Assembly (NCBI GenBank): GCA_001603075.1
Contig: LVBB01000075.1
Coordinates: 62,657-126,656 of the forward strand
Source of the DNA: Phycisphaerales bacterium Planc_01
GTDB lineage: Bacteria > Planctomycetota > Phycisphaerae > Sedimentisphaerales > Anaerobacaceae
Reading direction: 5' to 3'
DNA: 64,000 bases
The position numbers were made by a program, and so were the translations under genes. Positions 43,004 through 51,016 of this stretch are shown piece by piece; the stretch's first letter is position 1, and every line of letters starts with the position of its first letter. The notes under the pieces are model-generated. The model had not been told where the DNA came from, did not search any database, and was given only the letters and a program-made list of their open reading frames with translations.

Positions 43004-43023
43004 GATGGGCTTTTAGCCCATGC
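43000..43023 (+). repeat. Single GTAGGATGGGC repeat arm between cmk and plsC
   Basis: GTAGGATGGGC, a run of four T, then AGCCCATGC. It differs from the 29251 arm by one extra T. It provides the TAG stop of cmk and ends seven bases before the plsC ATG. No partner arm was seen nearby. Confidence 0.65.
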
Positions 43024-43030
43024 TGCATCT

Positions 43031-43723
43031 ATGCTGAAAGAAACGATCAAAGTCAAGTGGTACTTCGTGGCGCGGTTTCTGTGCCAGGTGTTCACGCTGC
43101 TGTTCTTCCGCTACCGCGTGTACGGCCGCAACCGCATCCCCACTGAAGGCCCTTTTATCATCGCCGGCAACCACCAGAGCTTCCTCGATCCGGTCTTCAT
43201 GGGCATCGGCGCCAAGCGTCGTCTGCTGTTCATGGCCCGCGATTCGCTCTTTCGCTCGCGACTGTTCGGCGGCCTGATCCGTTCGACCAACGCCATTCCG
43301 GTGTCTCGGGACAAGGCCGACATCGGCGCGATCAAGCTGGTGCTCGCGCAGCTCAAGGAAGGTCACGGCGTCTGTCTCTATCCCGAAGGCACCCGCAGCA
43401 GCGACGGTAAGATCACCGCGTTCAAGCCAGGCTTCGGCCTGCTCTGCCGCCGCTCGCAGGCGCCGGTCGTGCCGGCCCTGGTCGATGGCGCGTTCGAATG
43501 CTGGCCCCGCCACCGCACGCTCTTTTCGCCGGGCCCGATCTTTGTCTGGTTCGGCGAGCCTCTGCCACCGGAGGAGATTCGCAGGATGACCAACGAGCAA
43601 CTCGCCGACTGGCTCACCCAGACCCTCCGCCAAATGCAGCACGACTGCCGCCTCAAACAAGGCAAGCAACCCTACGACTACACCAGCGAATCGCCGCCGG
43701 ACTCCCATCGGAACATCGAATAG
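43031..43723 (+). CDS. plsC: 1-acyl-glycerol-3-phosphate acyltransferase
   Basis: A 230-residue membrane-associated lysophosphatidate acyltransferase that makes phosphatidate for phospholipid synthesis. The catalytic HX4D box is NHQSFLD (His48, Asp53), and YPEGTRSSDG is the substrate-binding block. N-terminal hydrophobic segment VARFLCQVFTLLFF. It sits just after cmk, separated only by the short repeat unit, and the two are likely co-transcribed. The C-terminal 25 residues are a hydrophilic tail. Confidence 0.94.
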   Translation: MLKETIKVKWYFVARFLCQVFTLLFFRYRVYGRNRIPTEGPFIIAGNHQSFLDPVFMGIGAKRRLLFMARDSLFRSRLFGGLIRSTNAIPVSRDKADIGAIKLVLAQLKEGHGVCLYPEGTRSSDGKITAFKPGFGLLCRRSQAPVVPALVDGAFECWPRHRTLFSPGPIFVWFGEPLPPEEIRRMTNEQLADWLTQTLRQMQHDCRLKQGKQPYDYTSESPPDSHRNIE

Positions 43724-43737
43724 TCTTCCCGCTTGGT

Positions 43738-43758
43738 GTCCCGGCCTGTCTGCGGGAC
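43738..43758. terminator. Weak hairpin between convergent plsC and sulfatase genes
   Basis: GTCCCG and CGGGAC flank a nine-base loop in the 64-base spacer between convergent stops. Could serve both directions; no T-run on either side. Confidence 0.35.
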
Positions 43759-43787
43759 AGTCTCGCTGCACGCATGTGGGGCTATCC

Positions 43788-45332
43788 TCACGCGGATGGG
43801 AAGAGCCCCTGAGCGCTGGCGGTGATGAGACGGTCGCCGTCGGTCCAGTGGTCGCGGTACCACGTCGAGGCGGGGAAGGTGTCGTTGAGCTGGGCCATTT
43901 TCGCCTGGAGCACGTCTCTGTATTTCTGGAGGGTGGCGTTGTGGGCCGGGTCTCCGGTCAGGTCCTTCATCTGGTGCGGGTCGGCGACGTGGTCGAAGAG
44001 CATCTCCTTGCGGGGCAGCCTTCTGGGGCCTTCGCCGCGAAAGACGGCGTAGGTGAAGCGCTTGTCGCGCAGGGCGCGCCACTCGTGGCCGTCGGCCCAG
44101 ATGGCGCAGGCGCCGGTGTTCATAAGGAAGGCCGCCTCGGGCTCCGGGCCGGATTGGCCTTGGGCCACGTGACTCAGTTCCATGCCCTCGACGCTCTGCG
44201 GGATGCGCGAGCCGAGCCCCGCCAGGCCCAGCAGGGTGGGCATGATGTCAGGCGTATTGAGGCACGTGTCCGAGACGCTGCCGGCGGGAATGCGGCCCTT
44301 CCATCGCATCAGGAACGGCACGCGGACCGCCTCTTCGTAGAAGATGTTCTTCTTCATCCGGCCGTGCCCGCCGAACATCTCACCGTGGTCGCTGGTGAAG
44401 ACGATCAGGGTCTCTTCGGTAAGGCCGCCCTTATCGATCGCGTCGAGAATACGGCCGACGTTCCAGTCGAGGTTGGCCGTCATCGCGTAGTAGTTCCGCA
44501 TCCACTCGTCGATCAACTCGGGGCTCTTCTCGATGTTGGACCAGCCGTCGCCATACGGGTCCATCTCGCTGGAATAGTTGGACGGCATCTCGAACGTCAC
44601 GTCCTTGAACATGTCGTAGAACCTCGCGGGCACATTGCTCTTGACCCACGGGTCGTGCGGCGTCCCGTACGAGACCATCAGGAAGAACGGGTTGTCGTCA
44701 CCGGCCTTCTTCGAGAGGAACTCGATCGCCATGTCCGTCTGCGCATCCGGCTCGTAGACGCCTTCGCCGCAGAAGATCTTCTCGGGCGACTCGGTGTGAT
44801 AGTAGCTGCCGAAGTACTCGTGGTGGAAGTTGTAGGCGGCCCAGTGGCCGTCGAAGCCGAGGCGGTGGGGCCCGCGCGGGATGAACGAGTTGGCCGGATC
44901 GAAGTGGTTGCCAAGCTGATTGGCGTAGAGGTGCCACTTGCCGATGTACCCGGTCTCATAGCCGGCGTCGGTCAGCACGTGGCCCAGACACCGCTGGTTG
45001 GGGTTCATTCGCAGCTCGTTGATCACCATGCCCGTGCCGGTGGTGTGTTTGCCGGTGAACAGCGACGCGCGATACGCCGAGCAGACGGGCATGTGCGAGA
45101 CCGCCTGGCGGAAGTCCATCCCCTCTGCCGCCAGCCGATCGAGACGCGGCGTATACGCTTTGGCGTCGCCGGCGTACCCACACGACTGATACCGCAACTG
45201 GTCGGCGAGCAGATAGATGATGTTGGGGCGTCGTGCCGTTTTGCGCCCGGCGGCGGTCGATGTGCAACCCGCCAGGGCCCCGAGCCCCAGACACGACAGA
45301 CCCGAACGCAGCAGAAACTCTCTCCGGTTCAT
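43788..45332 (-). CDS. Sulfatase (formylglycine-dependent), exported
   Basis: A 514-residue alkaline-phosphatase-superfamily sulfatase. N-terminus RREFLLRSGLSCLGLGALAGC combines a twin-arginine-like start with a lipobox. The formylglycine site is C84-S-A-Y-R in MPVCSAYRASLF (C-x-A/P-x-R type). NIIYLLADQLRYQS, GKWHLY and VFTSDHGEMFGGHG are the metal and substrate blocks. It removes sulfate esters from glycans or other molecules. The ATG at 45332 is chosen because GGGAGG lies eight bases before it, inside the longer frame starting at 45347. No formylglycine-generating enzyme or anaerobic sulfatase maturase is in the window. Probably co-transcribed with the antiporter and EIIA genes. Confidence 0.93.
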   Translation of the reverse strand: MNRREFLLRSGLSCLGLGALAGCTSTAAGRKTARRPNIIYLLADQLRYQSCGYAGDAKAYTPRLDRLAAEGMDFRQAVSHMPVCSAYRASLFTGKHTTGTGMVINELRMNPNQRCLGHVLTDAGYETGYIGKWHLYANQLGNHFDPANSFIPRGPHRLGFDGHWAAYNFHHEYFGSYYHTESPEKIFCGEGVYEPDAQTDMAIEFLSKKAGDDNPFFLMVSYGTPHDPWVKSNVPARFYDMFKDVTFEMPSNYSSEMDPYGDGWSNIEKSPELIDEWMRNYYAMTANLDWNVGRILDAIDKGGLTEETLIVFTSDHGEMFGGHGRMKKNIFYEEAVRVPFLMRWKGRIPAGSVSDTCLNTPDIMPTLLGLAGLGSRIPQSVEGMELSHVAQGQSGPEPEAAFLMNTGACAIWADGHEWRALRDKRFTYAVFRGEGPRRLPRKEMLFDHVADPHQMKDLTGDPAHNATLQKYRDVLQAKMAQLNDTFPASTWYRDHWTDGDRLITASAQGLFPSA

Positions 45333-45369
45333 CAGAATACCTCCCATCGCGCAGCCGTTGCGGTGCTCG

Positions 45370-46197
45370 TTACAGCATGTCCATGGTGCCTTTGTAGAAG
45401 GCGACGTCGAGTGTCATGACCATGGCGCCGCGGGTCTTGTCGAGGTCGCCGGTGATGGACTCGATCCCGCGGACGATCCTGGCCTCGTCCTGTTCCGGAA
45501 TCAGCGTCAGGATCGTATGACTGATCTTCACGTCCTCGCGCATGAAACTCAGGAAGCTGGCGAACAGGGGCAGGTTCGAGATATAGGCGCCCATGCCCTC
45601 GGAGCGGAGGATCGTCGCGCCATCGACGTTCACGTCGATCAGATACTCCAGCACGTCGTTGAGCAGTTGATCGTAGTAGAGCACGATCAGCAGCAGGCGG
45701 CGCTTCTGCTGGTCGCCCTGGGCCGGGGCGGTCTCTCCGCTGAGATGGCGGACCAGCACCTCGTAGAGAATCTCGGGCGTGCGGGTCTTGAGCGCCTCTT
45801 TGCGGAAGGTGGTCTGGCTGAGCATCCGGGCCAGTCCCGCCAGCACCTTGAGGTGTTCGGCGACCTTGTCGGACGGGGCCAGCACGACGAAGAATATCTG
45901 CACCCGCCGGCGGTCGATCGCGTCGTAGTCGACGCCGTCGGGGGCCATCAGCACGAGCACGACGAAATCCTTGAGGGCGTCCAGGCGGGCGTGCGGAATC
46001 GCCACGCCGTTGCCGATCCCCGTCGAGACCGCCGCCTCGCGCTCGGCCAGCAACTGGTGGATCTGCTCTTCGGGGACTCCCTGGAGCTGGGGCGCCTTGG
46101 CGGCCAGGGCCGCGATCTTCGTCAGGGCCTGCGCCTTGTTGCGCGCCCGGAAATCGACGCGGATGAGGTCTCTCTCGATGTAGTCGGCGATGTTCAT
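45370..46197 (-). CDS. PTS EIIA-like protein fused to a PII-like C-terminal domain
   Basis: A 275-residue protein. Residues about 5-150 are a fructose/nitrogen-type PTS EIIA domain with active-site His69 in GIGNGVAIPHARL. Residues about 165-275 form a second domain (RLLLIVLYYDQLLNDVLEYL, VDGATILRSEGMGAYISNL, TILTLIPEQDEARIVRGIE) that resembles the PII/CutA-like ferredoxin fold. Its ATG overlaps the stop of the antiporter gene as ATGA, so the two are translated together. The pair suggests regulation of the antiporter by phosphorylation or by small-molecule binding. No EI, HPr or EIIBC genes are in the window, so the EIIA is not part of a sugar transporter here. Confidence 0.8.
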   Translation of the reverse strand: MNIADYIERDLIRVDFRARNKAQALTKIAALAAKAPQLQGVPEEQIHQLLAEREAAVSTGIGNGVAIPHARLDALKDFVVLVLMAPDGVDYDAIDRRRVQIFFVVLAPSDKVAEHLKVLAGLARMLSQTTFRKEALKTRTPEILYEVLVRHLSGETAPAQGDQQKRRLLLIVLYYDQLLNDVLEYLIDVNVDGATILRSEGMGAYISNLPLFASFLSFMREDVKISHTILTLIPEQDEARIVRGIESITGDLDKTRGAMVMTLDVAFYKGTMDML

Positions 46198-47468
46198 TCC
46201 GTCTCCATTTCGTTGCCCCGGAGAATGGCGTGGCGCAGCAGGAACGGCGAGGCGACCTCGTTGACAAAGATGGATGCCAGGACGATGTTGACCAGTTCCG
46301 GGAAAACCCCGTAGAGGGGATCGCCCTCCGCCAATCCCGAGGCCAGCGGCGACGACTGGATCAACAGGACGAAGCCCAGCGCGATGCCACCCTGTGAGAA
46401 CATGCACAATCCGAGATTGCGGCGGACGGGCGGCGCCAGGCCGCAGGCGAGTGTGCCGGCGTAGGTGCCTGCATATTTTCCCGCCGCCCGCACAACGATG
46501 TAGAACAGGCCCGCGATCAGCACGGTCCGCTGGAGGAAGATTCCAGGGTTCATTTCGATGCCCGCGATGACGAAGAACAACGCATAGATGGGCGGGGTCA
46601 GCGGCTCGATCTGACGGAACAGTCGATGGTTTCCGGAAGACAGGTTGATCAGGACCGCGCCCATCACCATGTTCGCCAGCAGCGGGGAAAGGTGCAGCAC
46701 GATGGCGAAGCCGGTCATGATGAACAGAACGCCGATCGTGGCGACCAGGTGTTCTCCCGGGTTCTGGATGTGACGGGACAGCAGGTGCAGGATCAGGCCG
46801 CCGATCGCTCCGGCCAGGACCGACAGAGCGATCTCCCGCAGCGACGAGATGAGTGTGTACGACGTTGCGGCCTCCACGTTCAAGATGTTGGTCACCACCG
46901 TGAAGGCCAGGCCGAAGACCACGACCGCCACCGCATCGCCCAGCGCCACGACGCCGAAGAGGTAATCGACGAACCGCCCATGCGCCCGCAGGTGATGGAT
47001 CTCGGCGATGATCACCGCCGGCGCCGTCGCGCAGGCCATCACCGCCAGCAGAATCGCATAGGGATATCCGATCGGCAGTTCGGGCAGGAACCGACTCAGG
47101 GCCAGGCAACTGACCAGCACGACCACGAAGGTTACGATCAGCCCAATGAACGTGATCCGCAGCACGTTGCGTCCGATCCGGCGCATCTTGCGGGCCGAGA
47201 ACTCGGCGCCCACGCTCAGCGCCAGCAGGCCGATGGCCGTTTCCGTTACGATGTTCAGCGACGCGGTCAGTTCGTGCGCGACCAGGCCGGTCGTGAAGGA
47301 ATTGACAATCAGGCCGGCGAAGATGAAGCCGGAGATCTCCGGCATGGTCAGCCGACGGAAGAGCTTGCCGAGAAAGTAGCCGATGATCAGCAGAATGCCC
47401 ACGAGGAACAGCGGGTGTTCCATGAAGAGCGTCTTCAGTTCCTGCCAGTATGATCCCTGCCACCACAT
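46194..47468 (-). CDS. Cation:proton antiporter (CPA-type)
   Basis: A 424-residue inner-membrane antiporter with about 12-13 hydrophobic segments. HPLFLVGILLIIGYFLGKL starts it; AVMACATAPAVIIAEIHH and FGVVALGDAVAVVVFGLAF (with a membrane Asp) are the unwound-helix ion-binding motifs; SQGGIALGF is near the end. There is no C-terminal TrkA-N domain, unlike KefB/C; the EIIA-PII-like gene follows immediately instead. The ATG at 47468 is chosen; the open frame upstream has no homology-like sequence. It likely exchanges Na+ or K+ for protons. Confidence 0.88.
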   Translation of the reverse strand: MWWQGSYWQELKTLFMEHPLFLVGILLIIGYFLGKLFRRLTMPEISGFIFAGLIVNSFTTGLVAHELTASLNIVTETAIGLLALSVGAEFSARKMRRIGRNVLRITFIGLIVTFVVVLVSCLALSRFLPELPIGYPYAILLAVMACATAPAVIIAEIHHLRAHGRFVDYLFGVVALGDAVAVVVFGLAFTVVTNILNVEAATSYTLISSLREIALSVLAGAIGGLILHLLSRHIQNPGEHLVATIGVLFIMTGFAIVLHLSPLLANMVMGAVLINLSSGNHRLFRQIEPLTPPIYALFFVIAGIEMNPGIFLQRTVLIAGLFYIVVRAAGKYAGTYAGTLACGLAPPVRRNLGLCMFSQGGIALGFVLLIQSSPLASGLAEGDPLYGVFPELVNIVLASIFVNEVASPFLLRHAILRGNEMETE

Positions 47469-47587
47469 AGTCGGATTCCGTACTGTTGCCCTTCGCGTTC
47501 GGGCCGTTTGCGTGGTCTTTGCCGCGATACGGCAGAGGCAGACCCGATCGGCTCGGGTCGTGCAAGACCCGGCGCCGTCGTGACGCC

Positions 47588-47616
47588 AATCTACAGCCTG
47601 CACGCGCCGAAGTCAA
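47588..47616 (-). promoter_or_regulatory. Candidate promoter for the antiporter-EIIA-sulfatase run
   Basis: Minus strand TTGACT, 17-base spacer, TAGATT. Start of transcription would lie near 47580, about 110 bases before the ATG at 47468. Confidence 0.5.
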
Positions 47617-47642
47617 CGCATCGCCCGCTGAGGCCGGCGCGC

Positions 47643-47671
47643 TTGACAGGATCGACGGCCTCGCTTACAAG
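47643..47671 (+). promoter_or_regulatory. Candidate promoter for the NTF2-like gene
   Basis: TTGACA (47643-47648), a 17-base spacer and TACAAG (47666-47671), about 40 bases upstream of the ATG at 47711. Divergent from the 47588-47616 candidate. Confidence 0.55.
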
Positions 47672-47710
47672 ATCGCCACTCTTGCCAACAACAAGCCAAT
47701 AGGAGCTGTA

Positions 47711-48088
47711 ATGGACAATACGGTTGAAATGCAGATCGTCGAAGCGGAGGAACGGCTCCGTGTGGCCATGCTGGGCTCCGATGTGGGCGAGCTGGATGCG
47801 TTACTGGCCCCGGAACTGATCTTCACGAACCACCTTGGAGGCGTGATCGGAAAGGAGGACGATCTTGCCGCGCACCGGTCGGCCACGGTGGAAGTGCACG
47901 AGCTGACGCCCTCCGAGCGGCACATTCGCATCTACGGCGATGTCGCGATCGTTTCGGTGCGGGTGCATCTGTCGGGCTGTTACGCCGGCGTCCCATCGCA
48001 AGGCGATTTTCGGTTCACCCGAGTCTGGGCTCTTTCACCCGACCGGGTTTGGCGCGTTGTTGCCGGCCATTCGGGTCTGGTCGCGTAG
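47711..48088 (+). CDS. NTF2-like/DUF4440 domain protein
   Basis: A 125-residue cone-shaped alpha+beta protein of the SnoaL/NTF2-like superfamily: IVEAEERLRVAMLGSDVGEL, LDALLAPELIFTNHLGG and a closing TRVWALSPDRVWRVVAGH. Members include isomerases and ligand-binding domains; the free-standing DUF4440 version has no general function. AGGAG just before the ATG. No signal peptide. Confidence 0.75.
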   Translation: MDNTVEMQIVEAEERLRVAMLGSDVGELDALLAPELIFTNHLGGVIGKEDDLAAHRSATVEVHELTPSERHIRIYGDVAIVSVRVHLSGCYAGVPSQGDFRFTRVWALSPDRVWRVVAGHSGLVA

Positions 48089-48125
48089 AAGAGGCGCTGT
48101 GCTCGCAAGGCGGGGCAGTTTGCGA

Positions 48126-48154
48126 TTGCGACGCCGGACCGGGGGCGGTATGGT
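48126..48154 (+). promoter_or_regulatory. Candidate promoter for the GH20 gene
   Basis: TTGCGA (48126-48131), 17-base spacer, TATGGT (48149-48154), about 40 bases before the ATG at 48193. Confidence 0.45.
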
Positions 48155-48192
48155 TCGATACGGGGGACGATGGTCTTTGAAAGGGGTGTTCG

Positions 48193-49866
48193 ATGCGGCG
48201 AATCGCAACGATGCTTGGAGTGTTTGTGATCCTGGTTCCTGTGTCGAGGGCCTCTGTCGCAGGTGAGATGGATGGTGACGGGATCGACGTGATTCCGCGA
48301 CCGGTCTTGGCCGAACGACTGGAAGGGGTCTTTCACGTCACGCCATCGACACGTATCCTGGCGCAGGGGGCTGCGGCGGCTGAAGCGAAGAAGCTGGTCG
48401 AGGCTCTGGCGCCGGCGATGGGATTCTCTCTGGAGCTGACGGCGTCGTTGCGGCCGGGCGAGAGGGCGATCGAGATGAGACTGGACGAGAGCCTCTCGTC
48501 GCTCGGCGCCGAAGGGTATGAGTTGGGCGTGACGCCCGAGCGAATCGCGATCGTTGCGGCGCAGCCGGCGGGGCTGTTCTACGGCATCCAGACCTTGCGG
48601 CAGCTTCTGCCTGCGGCGGTCTTCGGCCGCACGAACGCAGAGGAGGTAGTATGGGATGTGCCCTGTGTGAACGTCACCGACCATCCGCGTTTTGCCTGGC
48701 GGGGCCTGCTGGTCGATCCGGCCCGCCACTTCATCGCCAAGGGTGATTTGCTCCGTTTCATTGATGTGATGGCGCTGCACAAGTTCAACCGCTTGCAGAT
48801 CCATCTGACGGACAACGAGGGCTGGCGGATCGAGATCAGGAAGTACCCGAAGCTGACCGAGATCGGTTCGAAGATGGACTGGAACCTCCGCCACCGCGAC
48901 GGGACCGGCCCGCGCTGTTTCGGTTTCTACACGCAGGACGACATGCGTCAGATCGTTCGGTACGCGGCGGAGCGTCACATCACGGTCGTGCCGGAGATCG
49001 AGATGCCGTTCCACACCGGAGGGGCGATTGTGGCCTACCCCGAACTGGGCATTGCACCCGGGCGCCTTGTCCCATTGCCGATCGAGCAGCGATGGCGCAA
49101 AACCAGCGGCCTGATCGCGCCCCGCCCGGAGACGGTCGCGTTCTTCCAGGAGGTGCTGACGGAGATCATGGAGCTGTTTCCGAGCAAGCATATCCACATC
49201 GGCGGCGATGAGGCCAACATCGACCTCTGGACCAACGACCCCGAGATGCAGGCGCAGATGAAGCGACTGCAACTGAAGGACGCCCATGAGCTGCACAGTT
49301 GGTTCATCAAGCAGATGGACGTATTTCTGTCGCGTCATGGCCGACGGCTGGTCGGCTGGGATGAGATCCTCCAGGGCGGTCTGGCCCCCGGGGCCACGGT
49401 CATGAGCTGGCGAGGCGAGCAGGGGGGCATCGCGGCCGCCAACGCCGGGCACGACGTCGTGATGGCCCCGACGTCGCACACGTACTTCGACTACTATCAG
49501 GGGCCGGCCGAGTCGGAGCCTTTGGCGATCGGCGGGGACCTGCCGCTGGCGAGGGTCTACTCCTACGATCCGATCCCTGCGGCTATCGAGGCCGACAAGG
49601 TCCATCACGTGCTGGGCGTGCAGGGTCAGTTGTGGGGCGAGTTCATCGCCACGCCCGAGCATTTGAATTACATGGCCTATCCGCGCGCCGCGGCGCTGGC
49701 GGAGGTCGGCTGGTCCGCCAGGGAGGCGAAGGATTACGCGCCGTTCGTCGGCCGGCTGCGTCGCCATCTCGAACGCCTGCGAACTCTCGGCGTCCACTTC
49801 CGATCGCTTGACGGACGAAGGAACGGCTACGGGTCGGCGGTCTGCGGGACCAGTTCGATCTCGTAG
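48193..49866 (+). CDS. Beta-N-acetylhexosaminidase (GH20), secreted
   Basis: A 557-residue enzyme with signal peptide (ATMLGVFVILVPVSRASVA). About 30-160 is the GH20b N-terminal domain; the TIM barrel carries RGLLVDPARHF, HLTDNEGWRIEIR, PEIEMPFHTG and the catalytic pair D339-E340 in HIGGDEA, with a WGEFIATPEH block near the end. It releases GlcNAc or GalNAc from chitin oligomers or glycoconjugates by substrate-assisted catalysis. AAAGGGG lies before the ATG. Its last 40 bases overlap the 3' end of the convergent glutamine cyclotransferase gene, and its extreme C-terminus (GNGYGSAVCGTSSIS-like) is unusual for the family. Confidence 0.93.
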   Translation: MRRIATMLGVFVILVPVSRASVAGEMDGDGIDVIPRPVLAERLEGVFHVTPSTRILAQGAAAAEAKKLVEALAPAMGFSLELTASLRPGERAIEMRLDESLSSLGAEGYELGVTPERIAIVAAQPAGLFYGIQTLRQLLPAAVFGRTNAEEVVWDVPCVNVTDHPRFAWRGLLVDPARHFIAKGDLLRFIDVMALHKFNRLQIHLTDNEGWRIEIRKYPKLTEIGSKMDWNLRHRDGTGPRCFGFYTQDDMRQIVRYAAERHITVVPEIEMPFHTGGAIVAYPELGIAPGRLVPLPIEQRWRKTSGLIAPRPETVAFFQEVLTEIMELFPSKHIHIGGDEANIDLWTNDPEMQAQMKRLQLKDAHELHSWFIKQMDVFLSRHGRRLVGWDEILQGGLAPGATVMSWRGEQGGIAAANAGHDVVMAPTSHTYFDYYQGPAESEPLAIGGDLPLARVYSYDPIPAAIEADKVHHVLGVQGQLWGEFIATPEHLNYMAYPRAAALAEVGWSAREAKDYAPFVGRLRRHLERLRTLGVHFRSLDGRRNGYGSAVCGTSSIS

Positions 49867-50762
49867 ACCTTGGGCCAGCACTTTCCGGTGACGAGCAGAC
49901 GCCCCGTCTCGGCGATATAGGCGATGCCGTTGAGGACGATGTTGGAGGGGCTGTATTGCGGGGGGATGTAGAGGCCGGTCAGGTCGATCCAGCCGGTGAC
50001 GCGCCCGGTCTCCGGGCAGATGATCGCGATGTAGTCGGTCGGAAGGACGTTGGCGTAGATCTTCCCGTCGATGTATTCAAGTTCGTTGATCTGTCGCAGC
50101 GGCCGTCCGTTGTGGTGGACCCGGATTCGGCTGGTCTCGGCGTACGTGTTCGGATCGAAGAAGCGCAGCACGGCGGTGCCGTCGCTGAGGATCAGGCGCG
50201 TCCCATCGCTGGTCAGGCCCCAGCCCTGGCCATTGTACGTGAACTGACCTAACTCGCGGAACGTCGTCTTGTCGTAGATGAATGCGACCTGCGACTTCCA
50301 CGTCAACTGAATGATCTTCTCGCCGAAGAGGGCGATCCCTTCGCCGAAGTACTGGTCGGGCAGGCGGAGTCTCTTGACGATCCGGTCGTTCTCGAGGTCG
50401 CGTTTGATCAGGGCCGACTGCTTGTAGAGGCCGGTCCCCTCGTAGAGATAGCCGTCCTCGTAGACCAGACCCTGAGTGAAATTGCGCGTGTCATGCGGAT
50501 AGGTCTTGATGATTCGGTACCCATAGTAGGCGATGGGGGGCTGTTCCGACTCGGGTTCGCCGGTGGCTGCCGCCGCATTCGGATCGGCATCTTGCTGCTG
50601 CGGTGACGCCGGAGCCTGCGCGGACGAGAGAATCAGGCCCGCCCACAACACGAACCATGCCACAAGCCGGCGAAATGCGTCCCGACGGACGTCGGGCTCA
50701 CCCCACGTGCCGGCGCGGCCGCCCGAACCCGATCGCTCTTGTGCTGCCTCTTGATATGGCAT
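49827..50762 (-). CDS. Glutaminyl-peptide cyclotransferase (bacterial/plant type)
   Basis: A 311-residue secreted five-bladed propeller with an N-terminal membrane segment (RRLVAWFVLWAGLILSSAQA) and a Gln/Asp-rich linker. NFTQGLVYEDGYLYEGTGLY, ALFGEKIIQLTWKS, NGQGWGLTSDG, INELEYIDGKIYANV and NGIAYI are the family blocks. It cyclises N-terminal Gln to pyroglutamate on exported peptides. AGAGGT precedes the ATG at 50762; the frame extends to 50903 without homology. Convergent overlap of 40 bases with GH20. Confidence 0.92.
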   Translation of the reverse strand: MPYQEAAQERSGSGGRAGTWGEPDVRRDAFRRLVAWFVLWAGLILSSAQAPASPQQQDADPNAAAATGEPESEQPPIAYYGYRIIKTYPHDTRNFTQGLVYEDGYLYEGTGLYKQSALIKRDLENDRIVKRLRLPDQYFGEGIALFGEKIIQLTWKSQVAFIYDKTTFRELGQFTYNGQGWGLTSDGTRLILSDGTAVLRFFDPNTYAETSRIRVHHNGRPLRQINELEYIDGKIYANVLPTDYIAIICPETGRVTGWIDLTGLYIPPQYSPSNIVLNGIAYIAETGRLLVTGKCWPKVYEIELVPQTADP

Positions 50763-50867
50763 GGACCTCTTCTCTCGTGCGTTGTAGCCTTGCGAGACGA
50801 TCCAATCGTATCGCTGGGCGGCGTTTGCGTCAAGCAGACACTGCGGTGGCGGAGCGGCGAAATGGGC

Positions 50868-50896
50868 TTGACGGTCGTCGGCGGGCTCGGTACGCT
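50868..50896 (+). promoter_or_regulatory. Candidate promoter for the DUF1080/Gfo cluster
   Basis: TTGACG (50868-50873), 17-base spacer, TACGCT (50891-50896); start of transcription would be about 115 bases before the ATG at 51017. The -10 is weak. Confidence 0.4.
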
Positions 50897-51016
50897 GGCC
50901 CAAGTGAACTGGAGCCGATTGCTTCTTCTGAGGCGCGTATCGAAATGCGAGGACAGCATGAGCGATTTCAACCGAATGCGAGGGGGCAAGTCCATGGTCC
51001 GGTCGGGAGGTGTGAT

